Shown in pieces: positions 47,101 through 56,537 of a DNA stretch of 64,000 nucleotides; position 1 is the stretch's first letter, and each line of letters begins with the position of its first letter. Position numbers and translations under genes: made by a program. Origin of the DNA: Victivallales bacterium (GTDB lineage Bacteria > Verrucomicrobiota > Lentisphaeria > Oligosphaerales > Oligosphaeraceae); the NCBI GenBank assembly GCA_017535315.1, contig JAFXUD010000012.1, positions 186,001 through 250,000 on the forward strand. Reading direction: 5' to 3'. The notes beneath the pieces were generated by a model. That model saw only the letters and a program-made list of their open reading frames with translations, did no database searches and was not told where the DNA came from.

Positions 47101-50013
47101 TTACCCCCTCGCTTTAGGTGCAGGGCGGAAGACGGCGTACAAGACGGCCACGATGATGAGGATGGCGGCAATCTGGCCGATGCCGAAGGAGGCGCCAGCC
47201 CAGATAAGGACGCCAAGGCGGAAGCAGACGAGTGCCAGGCAGTAGCCGACCAGCAGTTGGAAGCCGATGGCAATGCAGCCCCACTTGCGGCTGCCCATCT
47301 CACGCCAGGTGGCCGCGATGGCAACCAGGCAAGGCGGGAAGAAGAGATTGCAGACCATGAAGCTGAACGCAATGGCCTTTGCGTACATCACGCGCATGGC
47401 AGGATCGGCGAGGGATGCGGGCACCATGTCGGCAAAGAGCGCCTGGATGCCCTTGAGCGTGCCGCCCGCTACGTCAGGCGAGAGCAGTGCCAGTGTGGCG
47501 GTCGCCTGCTCCTTGGCGATTTCAGCGGAGACGCAGGCTACCGCGCCCTGCCAGTTTCCAAAGCCCAACGGCTTGAATATCCAGGCGAAGCATTGGCCGA
47601 TGTCGTGCAGCATGCACTGCTCCAGACCCTCTGCGCTTTCTGGAGCGAGTAGGTTGAAATGCCAGTCGAAGTGCATCAGCAGCCACAGGACGATACACGC
47701 GGAGAAGATGATGGTACCAGCTTTGATGGCATACGCTTTGCCACGCTCCCATGTGTGGATGAGCACACCCTTGAAGCTGGGCATGTGGTAGGCGGGAAGT
47801 TCCATCACGAAGGGGGCGGCTTCGCCCGCAAACACCTTTGTCTTCTTCAGGGCAATGCCGCCAAGAATGACGATGGCGATACCAATGAAGTACATGCTCG
47901 GCCCGACTAGATTGCTCTCGGGAAAGAAGGCCGCCACAATCATCGCGATGATGGCCACCTTGGCACCGCAGGGCAGGAAGGTCGCCAGGATGATGGTCAT
48001 GCGGCGGTCGTTTTCGTTCTCGATGGTACGTGTCGCCATGACAGCGGGAACGCCGCAACCCGTGCCGACCAGCATCGGGATGAAGGACTTGCCAGAGAGG
48101 CCGAAGCGACGGAAGATGCGATCCATGATGAACGCGACGCGCGCCATGTACCCGCAATCCTCCAGGAACGCCAGGAAGAGAAAGACTATCAAAATCTGCG
48201 GCAGGAAGCCGAACACCGTGCCAACGCCTCCAATGATGCCGTCCAGTATCAGGCTCTTGAAGAAATCATTGACGCCGCACTTGTCCAGCACCGCTTCCAC
48301 CAGGCCAGGAATGCCAGGAATCCAGAGGCCGTAGTCGGAGGGATTCGGCTCGTTCTCGGTCGCCTTCTTGTTTTCAAGGTAGCTGTCGTAGCCGATGATT
48401 TCCGTGTGGTCGATTTCACCGCTCTCTTCGTCCTCGAAATAGACAGGAATCTTAAGCAGCTTGGCAAGCTCGGGATACTCGATCTTGAACTCCTCCTCTT
48501 CGCCTTCGGCCTCTGCGTCGGCTTCGTCTTCGGTAGGCTTGACGGCCTTTGCGGCGGCCAGCAGGGCCGCCTTGTCGGCAGCGTCCTGCGTCAATAGCTT
48601 GACATAGAGTGCGGTCTGCTCGTTGGATTCAGCAGCTGCCTTCGCAGTGGCCTTGGTGACAAGCTCCGCAGCCTCTTTGGCAGCCTCCTCGGCCTCCTTC
48701 ACAAACTCCTCGTTCTCCTCGACAGCCTTCGTGTAGGCCTCTTCAAACTTTTCGACGCGCAAGGTGGCATCGTCAAAGTCGCCAGAGACGGATTCCCAGG
48801 TCTCGGGCTCGAACTCGACCTCGGTCTCCTTTTCCTCATATTCAGGTTCTTCGGGAAGCTCTTCGCCCTTTGCCCAGGCTTTCGCGCACTCCAACTGCCA
48901 GGCAGCTTTCGCCTCTTCGTTTGCAGCGTCGATTTCGGCGTTCTTCTCGGCTAGAGCCGCCTTGGCGTCGAACGCCTTTTCTGCGGCGGCATTACGTGCC
49001 TTGACCTCTTTGGAGGTGAAGAGCGCGCTGTCGGCTGTCCAGGCAACGAACCAGCCGTCACCAAACACACCGTCGTTCGCCCAGTCCGTCAGCCAAGTGC
49101 CGACGGTGGAGACGGATATCCAATACATGAACCAGATGATGACCGCGAAGATGGGGAGAGCCAGCACGCGGTTGGTGACCACGTGGTCAATCTTGTCGGA
49201 GAGCGACAGACTGCCAGGTGCCGCCTTCTTCTTGACGGTCTGCCCCACGACCTTCTTGATGTAGGCGTAGCGCTGGTTGGTGATGATGCTTTCGGAGTCG
49301 TCGTCCATCTCCTTCTCGCAGTCCTTGATGTGCTCCTCCAGATGGTCAAGCAGCCCTTTGTCAAGGGTGACTTCCTTCAGCACCTCTTCGTCACGCTCAA
49401 AGAGTTTTACGGCAAACCAGCGGAGGCTGCGCTTGTCAAGCTTCGACTCCAGAGATTCCTCGATGTGCGCGATGGCATGCTCGACGGAGCCTGAGAAGAC
49501 GTGCGGACGTTCGCCGCATTTCCCCAGTTGGGCAACCTCGACGGCCTTTTTCGCCACCTCTGCGCAGCCGTCTCCGTTCAACGCGCTGATGGGGACGACG
49601 GGGCACCCAAGTGCCTCAGACAGCTTCTCCAGCTGGATTACGTCGCCATTCTTTCCGACTAGGTCCATCATGTTGAGGGCGATGACCGTCGGGATGTTCA
49701 GTTCAAGCAACTGTGTGGTCAGGTAGAGGTTGCGTTCGATGTTCGTGGCATCGACGATGTTGATGATGGCGTCTGGCTTGTCGTTAACGAGATAGCGGCG
49801 TGCCACCACCTCTTCCAGCGAGTAGGGTGAAAGCGAGTAGATGCCAGGCAAGTCCTGGATGATGACATCCTTGTGCCCCTTCAGGCGACCGTCTTTCTTC
49901 TCCACAGTCACGCCTGGCCAGTTGCCGACGTACTGGTTGCTGCCCGTCAGCTCGTTGAACAACGTCGTCTTGCCGCAATTCGGATTTCCTGCCAATGCAA
50001 TCTTTATTTCCAT
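47101..50013 (-). CDS. feoB: ferrous iron transporter FeoB with large acidic insertion
   Basis: A 970-aa Fe(II) transporter, about 200 longer than normal. The N-terminal G domain has GNPNCGKT, DLPGIYSL and NMMD. The membrane part has two Gate-type halves with ARVAFIMDR, VGTGCGVPA and FLPCGAK. Between the first membrane helix and the second, residues ~330-565 hold a Glu/Ala/Lys-rich segment, probably coiled coil (AAEKAFDAKAALAEKNAEID, ETEVEFEPETWES), where usual FeoB has ~50 residues. AGGAGG lies too close to ATG 50022, so ATG 50013 is chosen. It is in an operon with two feoA genes. Confidence 0.95.
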   Translation of the reverse strand: MEIKIALAGNPNCGKTTLFNELTGSNQYVGNWPGVTVEKKDGRLKGHKDVIIQDLPGIYSLSPYSLEEVVARRYLVNDKPDAIINIVDATNIERNLYLTTQLLELNIPTVIALNMMDLVGKNGDVIQLEKLSEALGCPVVPISALNGDGCAEVAKKAVEVAQLGKCGERPHVFSGSVEHAIAHIEESLESKLDKRSLRWFAVKLFERDEEVLKEVTLDKGLLDHLEEHIKDCEKEMDDDSESIITNQRYAYIKKVVGQTVKKKAAPGSLSLSDKIDHVVTNRVLALPIFAVIIWFMYWISVSTVGTWLTDWANDGVFGDGWFVAWTADSALFTSKEVKARNAAAEKAFDAKAALAEKNAEIDAANEEAKAAWQLECAKAWAKGEELPEEPEYEEKETEVEFEPETWESVSGDFDDATLRVEKFEEAYTKAVEENEEFVKEAEEAAKEAAELVTKATAKAAAESNEQTALYVKLLTQDAADKAALLAAAKAVKPTEDEADAEAEGEEEEFKIEYPELAKLLKIPVYFEDEESGEIDHTEIIGYDSYLENKKATENEPNPSDYGLWIPGIPGLVEAVLDKCGVNDFFKSLILDGIIGGVGTVFGFLPQILIVFLFLAFLEDCGYMARVAFIMDRIFRRFGLSGKSFIPMLVGTGCGVPAVMATRTIENENDRRMTIILATFLPCGAKVAIIAMIVAAFFPESNLVGPSMYFIGIAIVILGGIALKKTKVFAGEAAPFVMELPAYHMPSFKGVLIHTWERGKAYAIKAGTIIFSACIVLWLLMHFDWHFNLLAPESAEGLEQCMLHDIGQCFAWIFKPLGFGNWQGAVACVSAEIAKEQATATLALLSPDVAGGTLKGIQALFADMVPASLADPAMRVMYAKAIAFSFMVCNLFFPPCLVAIAATWREMGSRKWGCIAIGFQLLVGYCLALVCFRLGVLIWAGASFGIGQIAAILIIVAVLYAVFRPAPKARG

Positions 50014-50041
50014 TGTCGTCATTCCTCCTATTGTAGTTCCG

Positions 50042-50263
50042 TCATGCCTCGACCTCTATGGCCTCCGCCTCAGCCTTGCGGATGGAAAGCTCGTATCCGC
50101 GCACCGTCAGCTCAATCGGGTCGCCCAGCGGGGCGACCTTGCGGACCGTAATCTCGACATCCTTCGTAATCCCCATGTCCATAATCCTGCGTTTGAGCTT
50201 CCCCTCGCACTGCAACTTGACAACCTTGACCGTCTGGCCAATCAATGCATCTTTCAGCGTCAT
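50042..50263 (-). CDS. feoA: FeoA-type SH3 protein
   Basis: A 73-aa SH3-fold protein that helps FeoB. Characteristic blocks are KRRIMDMGITKDVEITV and GDPIELTVRGYELSIR. ATG 50263 after AAGGAG is the start; an upstream in-frame ATG is shadow sequence. It lies 28 bp before feoB. Confidence 0.93.
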   Translation of the reverse strand: MTLKDALIGQTVKVVKLQCEGKLKRRIMDMGITKDVEITVRKVAPLGDPIELTVRGYELSIRKAEAEAIEVEA

Positions 50264-50306
50264 ACGACAACTCCTTGTTACTGTTTTTGTTATGTAAATA
50301 CTAAAA

Positions 50307-50519
50307 CTAGACCAATATCCTGTTTGCCATGTCCATCCCAAGAGCTATCCGCGATTCCTTCACCTTGACAATCAGATTCCCGTGGCTCGCGCTCATGATG
50401 GTGACTTCCTCGTCCACGACAAAACCCAGTTCCGCAAGACGCTGGCGAACCTTCTCGTCGCCAGTGATCTTACGGATGACGACCGTCTCGCCAACTCCCG
50501 CAAACGCAATCGGCAACAT
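50307..50519 (-). CDS. feoA: second FeoA-type SH3 protein
   Basis: A 70-aa FeoA homologue: RQRLAELGFVVDEEVTI, then GNLIVKVKESRIALGMDMAN. It is first in the feoA-feoA-feoB operon, 43 bp before the other feoA. Two unequal FeoA proteins suggest a heteromeric arrangement with FeoB. The start is ATG 50519 after AGGAG. Confidence 0.93.
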   Translation of the reverse strand: MLPIAFAGVGETVVIRKITGDEKVRQRLAELGFVVDEEVTIMSASHGNLIVKVKESRIALGMDMANRILV

Positions 50520-50904
50520 TCTCTGCTACTCCTAAATTTGTTCAGACTAATAAAGCTTTCTAAGGATAAGGAGAAACACGTTCTCTAATTTTGCTTTCGT
50601 GCTTAATATAACGCTCAATTTAACTCTTTCCAGTTGATTTTATTAAAAAAGTTAGTCTTGACTTATATTTGAAAGGATTCACTGATTGATAATATCCCGC
50701 TAGTGTATTTACAGCGTTTTCGGCGAAAAGAGAGTAGTGGAGTGGCTGTTCCGTGGTTTTCAATCGTGCAAGAGGTAATTGTTCCAACCACGGCTGAACT
50801 CTTGTTATGTATATAATAAATAAGGTATGCCGAAATGGTTTAATCCCCAACCATACGCTAAACAACCATCTTGGGGAACAAAGCGATAAAGAAAAACCAA
50901 CGGG
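50520..50904. other. intergenic stretch before the feo operon
   Basis: A 385-bp AT-rich gap between the upstream lipoprotein gene's 3' end and feoA. No gene, repeat or clear Fur or FNR site is seen. It should contain the feo promoter. Confidence 0.5.
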
Positions 50905-52521
50905 CTATGGCATTTGCCCCGAGGTCTTCCTGATTGTTTGCGGGCTGCGTTCAAAGACATAAATGTCTGAATAGGGTTGTTGATGTCGTGGAAGGTCTTC
51001 ATATTTATACTCAAACATACGCTCCACGATTTGATGGTCGTTGAACAAGGCTTCTCGCTCCTTTTCAGTTCCGCCCAGCGAGGAAGACTGATAATAGATG
51101 TCACAATAATCCCAGCCAAGACGTGTCATCTTTTCGTAATAAAAAAACTTGTCGTCGTTTTTAGGAAAGGCAAACTGTTCCTTCCAAAAAAGATACCGTT
51201 CTTGGTGGTCCATTTTCTTGCGTTCACGTACTTCTTCAGGGGACGGTATGTGGAAAACCATCCTGTAAACCAGAGGAACGGGAACTGGAACCATGGGTGC
51301 AGACTCATCTATCGTGCCGTCTTCATTTCTTCGCGGCATTTCTATATGTTGCTCGAATGAAAGCTTTCCCGATGCAGGGTCCTTTATGCCTGCCTCAAGA
51401 ACAAGATCATTGTCGGAGAAGCCAACGAGGCCACCATTGCGCAATCGGTAACAATCTGCCTTTGGGGAATGCTGAAGAAGCTCCACTATCCACATCAAAC
51501 GCTGGGGAATATGGACGTTTTCCATGTCCAGATGCGACAATTCTGGATGTTCCTTCACAAGTTCCCTATAGCGCAAGGCACCGTGGTCATGCAGGACATC
51601 TAGCAAGCTCAGCTTCAAATCATGAGGAATCTCAACGTTCTTTTCCATGAAATCAAGCATGGTGCCGTTCATGTCCCCATTCACGAAAGCCCCGTGATTA
51701 TGGTAATAATAGATGTGCCTGACTTGCGGGATGTCAGGCGAAAAACCCTGCGAAAAAAGATAGTCCATCATGGGCGGCAGGAACTTTATTGCCTTCTTCT
51801 CCGCCTCAAAGGACTCTTTTGGGCGACAATTCCGACCTCTTTCCCTTGAAATAAAACGGCAGTTTGTGTGAAGCCATTCGGACGGGATGTTCCGCCCCTT
51901 TTCGTCGTTTAGAAAAAACTCCTTTTTGTGTGCCACAACGGTACGCAGAAGATTCTCCCGCTCCTTTATATCCTCCAGAGACAGGTTGCTTTGCATTTTT
52001 CGATTCAACTTATACGTATCTGGATATGCGGCCTGCTCGCAGACATACGAAATCACTTCAGGAGTCATGTTAAGGTCGTATTCCATAAGAACCGCCAACG
52101 CCTCAAGGCTGTCGTATTTGCGCGCCGTGGCCTCGGGAGTCAAATCTGAATGGTAGGGCCCGCCGCCTCCATCATTGGGGGATGCTCCATTCTCCAGCAT
52201 CCTGCGCAGCTTGTCGGTCTGGTTGAATCGAACGCAGTAATTCACGTTGGGATTCATGGCGCATGAGAGATTGACATATACGTCATACGGCAGCCAGAAA
52301 ATATCTCCGACGAACTCTATGGGCACACGTGCGAACCAAACCGCTATCCCTAATGGATTTAGTATTGGTAAAATGGGATTTACATACAGATGCGCATCTC
52401 GCCTATGCTCCCGCAGACCAAAGAAATACCTTTCCTTGGGAGGCGTGTCGCTCTTGATTGCCGACAATCTTACGCATCCGCATAAAAAGAGAGATAAAAC
52501 CAATATAATAATCCTTTTCAT
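50905..52521 (-). CDS. outer-membrane-type lipoprotein of unknown function
   Basis: A 538-aa lipoprotein: MKRIIILVLSLFLCGC gives a perfect lipobox (LCGC) with Cys16. Residues ~45-95 contain YVNPILPILNPLGIAVW and a hydrophobic stretch resembling small YceK/YidQ-type lipoproteins. Ankyrin-like helices such as DKLRRMLENGASPNDGG follow, and the C-terminal part is unrecognised. Its ATG overlaps the stop of the GH16 gene (ATGA), so the two are co-translated and may act together at the outer membrane. Confidence 0.8.
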   Translation of the reverse strand: MKRIIILVLSLFLCGCVRLSAIKSDTPPKERYFFGLREHRRDAHLYVNPILPILNPLGIAVWFARVPIEFVGDIFWLPYDVYVNLSCAMNPNVNYCVRFNQTDKLRRMLENGASPNDGGGGPYHSDLTPEATARKYDSLEALAVLMEYDLNMTPEVISYVCEQAAYPDTYKLNRKMQSNLSLEDIKERENLLRTVVAHKKEFFLNDEKGRNIPSEWLHTNCRFISRERGRNCRPKESFEAEKKAIKFLPPMMDYLFSQGFSPDIPQVRHIYYYHNHGAFVNGDMNGTMLDFMEKNVEIPHDLKLSLLDVLHDHGALRYRELVKEHPELSHLDMENVHIPQRLMWIVELLQHSPKADCYRLRNGGLVGFSDNDLVLEAGIKDPASGKLSFEQHIEMPRRNEDGTIDESAPMVPVPVPLVYRMVFHIPSPEEVRERKKMDHQERYLFWKEQFAFPKNDDKFFYYEKMTRLGWDYCDIYYQSSSLGGTEKEREALFNDHQIVERMFEYKYEDLPRHQQPYSDIYVFERSPQTIRKTSGQMP

Positions 52522-54884
52522 TCCCGTTCCTTTTCAACACGTTTGAACTCAATGTAGTCCATGTTGATGCCGCTGGAAAGGGCGTCAAGCGTCAGGATAT
52601 GGCGTCCCTTGGGCAGTATGGTTCTTATTTCAAGGAAGGAATCCACCTCGAAACCGTCGTTGTCGTGACTCTTGACTTTGAACAAAGCGTCCCAATCATA
52701 TCTTGAGCGTTTGATTAGATTTCCATCAAGCCGAAGCCTGACTCCCCTTGAATGCTTCATCGGCGTGCCATAGTGCAGGACGGCAGAATATTCGCCTTCC
52801 TCTGCAATGTCAACGGTGTAGTTGATCCATTCGCCCGCAATCACATCGCCGAGGACATCGCCCAATATGTCAACGTCCTCGTCAAGCCTAGTCTCCGAGC
52901 TACTTTGGAATGAATTGCCAGGCGATGAGTCATAGTAGGCGACGTTCTGGCCGCCCTCGTCGTAATTGGCCAGTTCAATACGGCCTGGAATCTTCTGCGG
53001 CACGCCTTTGTATGGCCTGCTTTTGACGCTTGGCAAAATATAAAACTTCATCACATCAGAGTGCGAGACGACTCCCGCCTCATCCTGTGCAAACAGGCAT
53101 AGTGCATGCTGCGACGGTCCGAATCCAGGTGCCTTTCCCTCGCGTCCCTTTCGGACATATTCCGTGGTGTCGAAATACTCCTTCGAGAACAGCACATCGA
53201 AATCGTAGGGCGGTGCGCTCTTGTAGTCGAGCAGGAAGCCACTGTCGAAAAGATAGACGTTCTTTATAGGAGTCTTGGTCTGCGCATTGGGGCGAACATC
53301 GGCGGTGACTCTCAAAACACTGCCCTCTATAGGCTCAAAATATGGATAGTCTTTGAAACGTACAAACGGGCCTGTTTTATTATATTTTGAATCGTACTTA
53401 GGATACTCATAGATTTTTACGAAATCGCAGAAGAAGCTTTCGGGGAATATGCCGTTCTTCGGGTCGCCTCCCTCTTTTCCGCAGCGTCCGCTGAGAATCG
53501 CCCTCATGGGAGTGAATCCCGCGAAGTGGTTGAACGCGTCGAAAGTGACGGAGGAATAGGGACTGTGGTTCGCGGAGCTCTTGATGAGCTTGCCGTCAAG
53601 ATAATAGCTGATTTCAAATGGCGTCCACTTGCAGCCGATTGTGTAGAACCTCTCCAGGTCGCCTGGAAGCGTGGAGTTGTAGTTCCAGCTCTTTGGGCAA
53701 TTGCCCACGAATACATGGAGATTGTGGTCAAGCGTGCGGCGCGGCTCGTCGCCAGGCTTCTCGGAACGAAGTAAATAGTCTTCATAGATGTCGATTTCGA
53801 AGCTGTCTATGAATGGGTTCGTGCAGGCGTAGTCGCTGAGCCAGAAGGCTGACCACCAGCCGTGCTCCTTGCGGAACTTCACCCTCGCCTCATAGTATCC
53901 ATATCCGAATGTCTTCATGGTGTGGATGCTGGCGGAGGTGACCTTCGAGTGGTCTGACGCCCAGTCGCAGGCTATTTCGCAGAGGCCATCGTGGATTTTC
54001 AGCCGTTCTGGCACGCTACCGTAGGCATGCTCCCATTTTTTCATATTAAGGGAAACTCCGTTGAAATCATCCTCGAAGACCTTTCTCCACCCTGCCTTCA
54101 CAGGGTCGAACTCTGGCTCTGGGTTGACCATGAACGGCACTTTGCTGAATATTGTGTCCTCGCAGGTCCGACCGATGATGAGATTATCGACGACGACCTC
54201 CGCATTGGCACCTCCTGCTTTTTTGTCCGCCACGGCGTCCCTGAACTCCAATGAAGCCCTCATCGACTTGCAATTTGCGAAAAATGGTGCATCGCCGAGG
54301 AATAGTTCTTCTCTGTTCTGCGAGAGGCTGTTCACTTGAATCACATATTCTCCTTTGGTGTTCCCACCGACGATGAAATCAGCTGGAAGCATGCTGTACT
54401 GTAGAGCATGAATTCCGACGATTCGACCTCCGTCCTTCACCACCAGCTTTAGAGATTCGCTGGTCGCCTTGTGCTCCATTACGACTGAAAAGCGCTGTTC
54501 TTCTGCCCCAACCCAGACGAAGGTAAGCTCGGAATCCACGCGACTCTTGCGTCCGAAACTCTGTATTCTAAGTCCAAGCACCCTGTAGTCGTCATTGACG
54601 GTGCTCCACGCCGATGGTGCATCTGGCACGATGTCAAGCTTGCGTCCTGTACGGAAAAGCGCCTGCCCTGTCAGCGACAGACTACCTGGTGTCGAAGGTC
54701 CTTGGATAAGCGTCGGATTCCCGCTGCACGCGGCCATTTTGCCGTTGAAGGACTCTATCCACTCTATCTTCGACAGCTTTATCCTTGACTTGATGCTTGC
54801 TTGTTTGGAAGAATCTTCCAACGGAAGCTCGCTACAATACGCTACCAGGGAGAATAGAATCAACAATGTCACAAACTCTTTCAT
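52518..54884 (-). CDS. secreted GH16 glycoside hydrolase with C-terminal CBM6-like domain
   Basis: A 788-aa exported enzyme. MKEFVTLLILFSLVAYC is a signal peptide, possibly lipoprotein-type. Residues ~265-510 are a GH16 domain: EIDIYE near 364 is the ExDxxE catalytic motif, with WWSAFWLSDY just before and KWTPFEISYYLDGK after. GH16 enzymes cut beta-glucans, agars or carrageenans. Residues ~640-785 resemble CBM6: IPGRIELANYDEGGQNVAYY, GEWINYTVDI and HILTLDALSSGINMDYIEF. The first ~250 residues are beta-rich and unassigned. The substrate cannot be fixed from sequence. Confidence 0.87.
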   Translation of the reverse strand: MKEFVTLLILFSLVAYCSELPLEDSSKQASIKSRIKLSKIEWIESFNGKMAACSGNPTLIQGPSTPGSLSLTGQALFRTGRKLDIVPDAPSAWSTVNDDYRVLGLRIQSFGRKSRVDSELTFVWVGAEEQRFSVVMEHKATSESLKLVVKDGGRIVGIHALQYSMLPADFIVGGNTKGEYVIQVNSLSQNREELFLGDAPFFANCKSMRASLEFRDAVADKKAGGANAEVVVDNLIIGRTCEDTIFSKVPFMVNPEPEFDPVKAGWRKVFEDDFNGVSLNMKKWEHAYGSVPERLKIHDGLCEIACDWASDHSKVTSASIHTMKTFGYGYYEARVKFRKEHGWWSAFWLSDYACTNPFIDSFEIDIYEDYLLRSEKPGDEPRRTLDHNLHVFVGNCPKSWNYNSTLPGDLERFYTIGCKWTPFEISYYLDGKLIKSSANHSPYSSVTFDAFNHFAGFTPMRAILSGRCGKEGGDPKNGIFPESFFCDFVKIYEYPKYDSKYNKTGPFVRFKDYPYFEPIEGSVLRVTADVRPNAQTKTPIKNVYLFDSGFLLDYKSAPPYDFDVLFSKEYFDTTEYVRKGREGKAPGFGPSQHALCLFAQDEAGVVSHSDVMKFYILPSVKSRPYKGVPQKIPGRIELANYDEGGQNVAYYDSSPGNSFQSSSETRLDEDVDILGDVLGDVIAGEWINYTVDIAEEGEYSAVLHYGTPMKHSRGVRLRLDGNLIKRSRYDWDALFKVKSHDNDGFEVDSFLEIRTILPKGRHILTLDALSSGINMDYIEFKRVEKERE

Positions 54885-55035
54885 GTCAACTCATATTCCG
54901 TTGTGCAAGATGTTTCCTTGTGAGTGTTTTCACGCTTGATGACCAAGTGCTTGTCGCTTATCTAATCTACCCAGTTTATAGCATATTTCAACCGCATGGC
55001 ACAGAATTAACGAGGTGAACGGGAGTTTTGTCTTG

Positions 55036-55075
55036 GGAGGTAATTACAAAACTGGTGCTAGTTTCATCACCACCG
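55036..55075. repeat. possible truncated MITE-like end
   Basis: GGAGGTAATTACAAAACTGG, then TGCTAG, resembles the left end of the 110-bp family (GAGGTAATTTCAAAACTAG in copy 2's opposite end), but the rest does not follow. It lies just downstream of the cation exporter gene. It may be a decayed copy. Confidence 0.35.
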
Positions 55076-55082
55076 TCAAGGA

Positions 55083-56009
55083 TTATGAGCATTGTTCCCT
55101 GCACGTATAGCCTGCTGATTCGAACTCAAGTGTGCAATGGGCGATGTCGTGATGACGCAGCAGTGCCTTCAATGCTTCTCTTGTCTTCTCGAAACCTGAC
55201 AGTTCATGAAGCTTAATGTGGGCTGTCAGGCTGTTTTCCGTGGTGCTAAGCGCCCATACGTGGAGATGGTGGACATCCTGCACGTTTTCGACCTCAAGCA
55301 TTTCCTCTTGCAAATGGCATAGGTCAATCCCCCTCGGGACACCGTCAAGCGTGAGGACGAGGCTTTCTTTGAAAAGCGACCAGGATGAAAATAGGATGAC
55401 GCACGCAATCGCAAGGCCGACAACGGGGTCAAGCCAGGTCTGATGTGTTAGCATGATTAGGCCGCCCGAAACAACGACACCGACGGAAACCAGGGTGTCG
55501 GCTAGCATGTGCAGATAGGCCCCCTTGAGATTCAGGTCGTCTTCTTTTTCGGCGGACAGCAGTGTTGTCGTCAATCCATTCACGATGATGCCAATACCCG
55601 CCGTGGCCATGATTGCACCACCAGAAGCCGCTGAACCGTGCATGAACTTCATGATGCATTCATAGACGATGAGCGCGACCGCCCCCAGCAGAATCATCGA
55701 GTTGATGAAGGCGGCAAGAACCGTCGCCTTTCTGAAACCATACGTGAAGGTCGAGTCTGCGTGTTTCTTTGTGAGCAGGAATGCGGTTAGGGAAATCACC
55801 AGGCTTCCCACGTCGCCCAAGTTATGGCTGGCGTCCGCTATCAGCCCGACTGAGTCCCAGCGGTAGCCGAGATAGTACTCCGCGGCAACATAGATGAGGT
55901 TGACGGCTATCGCCAGAATGAATCGTTTGCCAGTTGTCGGATTGAACGTATGATGATGTTTATGCGCGTGTGAATGGTCGTGCTCATGCTCGTGGAAATG
56001 TAATTCCAT
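55083..56009 (-). CDS. CDF family zinc/cobalt/cadmium exporter
   Basis: A 308-aa cation diffusion facilitator. The N-terminus is His-rich (HFHEHEHDHSHAHKHHH), six membrane helices follow, and the metal site motifs HNLGD in helix 2 and HMLAD in helix 5 are of the zinc type. The C-terminal cytoplasmic domain (~210-308) has HHLHVWALS. It exports Zn2+ or similar ions in exchange for protons. It is the second gene after the ArsR-type repressor, with a palindromic site directly upstream of its own ATG 56009. Confidence 0.92.
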   Translation of the reverse strand: MELHFHEHEHDHSHAHKHHHTFNPTTGKRFILAIAVNLIYVAAEYYLGYRWDSVGLIADASHNLGDVGSLVISLTAFLLTKKHADSTFTYGFRKATVLAAFINSMILLGAVALIVYECIMKFMHGSAASGGAIMATAGIGIIVNGLTTTLLSAEKEDDLNLKGAYLHMLADTLVSVGVVVSGGLIMLTHQTWLDPVVGLAIACVILFSSWSLFKESLVLTLDGVPRGIDLCHLQEEMLEVENVQDVHHLHVWALSTTENSLTAHIKLHELSGFEKTREALKALLRHHDIAHCTLEFESAGYTCREQCS

Positions 56010-56031
56010 CGTGAATCTCCAATGTTATAAT

Positions 56032-56050
56032 TATATAAGCATTTGTTTAT
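56032..56050. promoter_or_regulatory. candidate SmtB/CzrA-type operator, site A
   Basis: TATATAAGCATTTGTTTAT, 23 bp upstream of the exporter start, is an imperfect palindrome of the ATATAANCA-NN-TGTTTATAT type. This resembles the 12-2-12 operators of zinc-sensing ArsR proteins. Nearly the same sequence recurs at 56482-56507 and 60789-60813. Confidence 0.65.
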
Positions 56051-56092
56051 CTATTGAGGTCAAAACAGCCCCTGGGGGGCAAGGTTCATTAA

Positions 56093-56464
56093 TTATTCGC
56101 TGTCCGAATTCGTGTGCGTCTCGCTCAAATGCGACCTGCAGATGTCAAACAGCAGTTGCACATGGTAGTCATCCAGGGAGTAGAAGACGGATTTTCCCGT
56201 GCGGGTTGCCTTGACCAGGCGAATCTGGCGCAGATGCTTGAGGTGGTGAGAGACAGCGGGCTGCGTCATGTTCATGACTTTGGTAAGGTCGCAGACGCAC
56301 AGTTCGGATAGCAGCAGCGCATTGATGATCTTCAGGCGCGTCGGGTCGGCAAAGCATTGGAATATCTCCGCCATGCGGGCCAGCGTTAGGTCATCCGCAA
56401 GCCCATGCTGTGCTTTTTCGATGTTCTTTTTGTGTACAACGGTGCATTCTGGTTGTTCTTGCAT
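56093..56464 (-). CDS. ArsR/SmtB-family metal-sensing repressor
   Basis: A 123-aa winged-helix repressor. Recognition helix region: MTQPAVSHHLKHLRQ. It keeps two known metal sites: ELCVCDLT, a Cys-containing alpha-3 site like CadC/SmtB, and DYH followed by ten residues and HLSE, an exact DxHx10HxxE alpha-5 site as in CzrA and SmtB, which sense zinc or cobalt. Metal binding should release it from operators such as those at 56032-56050 and 56482-56507. It starts at ATG 56464 with AGGAGA upstream. Confidence 0.92.
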   Translation of the reverse strand: MQEQPECTVVHKKNIEKAQHGLADDLTLARMAEIFQCFADPTRLKIINALLLSELCVCDLTKVMNMTQPAVSHHLKHLRQIRLVKATRTGKSVFYSLDDYHVQLLFDICRSHLSETHTNSDSE

Positions 56465-56481
56465 GGCAAATCTCCTTGATT

Positions 56482-56507
56482 ATTATATAAGCAGTTGTTT
56501 ATAATAT
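56482..56507. promoter_or_regulatory. candidate SmtB/CzrA-type operator, site B
   Basis: ATTATATAAGCA-GT-TGTTTATAATAT is a near-perfect palindrome 18 bp upstream of the repressor gene's start, consistent with self-repression. It is close to sites A and C in sequence. Confidence 0.72.
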
Positions 56508-56537
56508 ATCATGTAATAATGGATTTGCAAGAGAATC

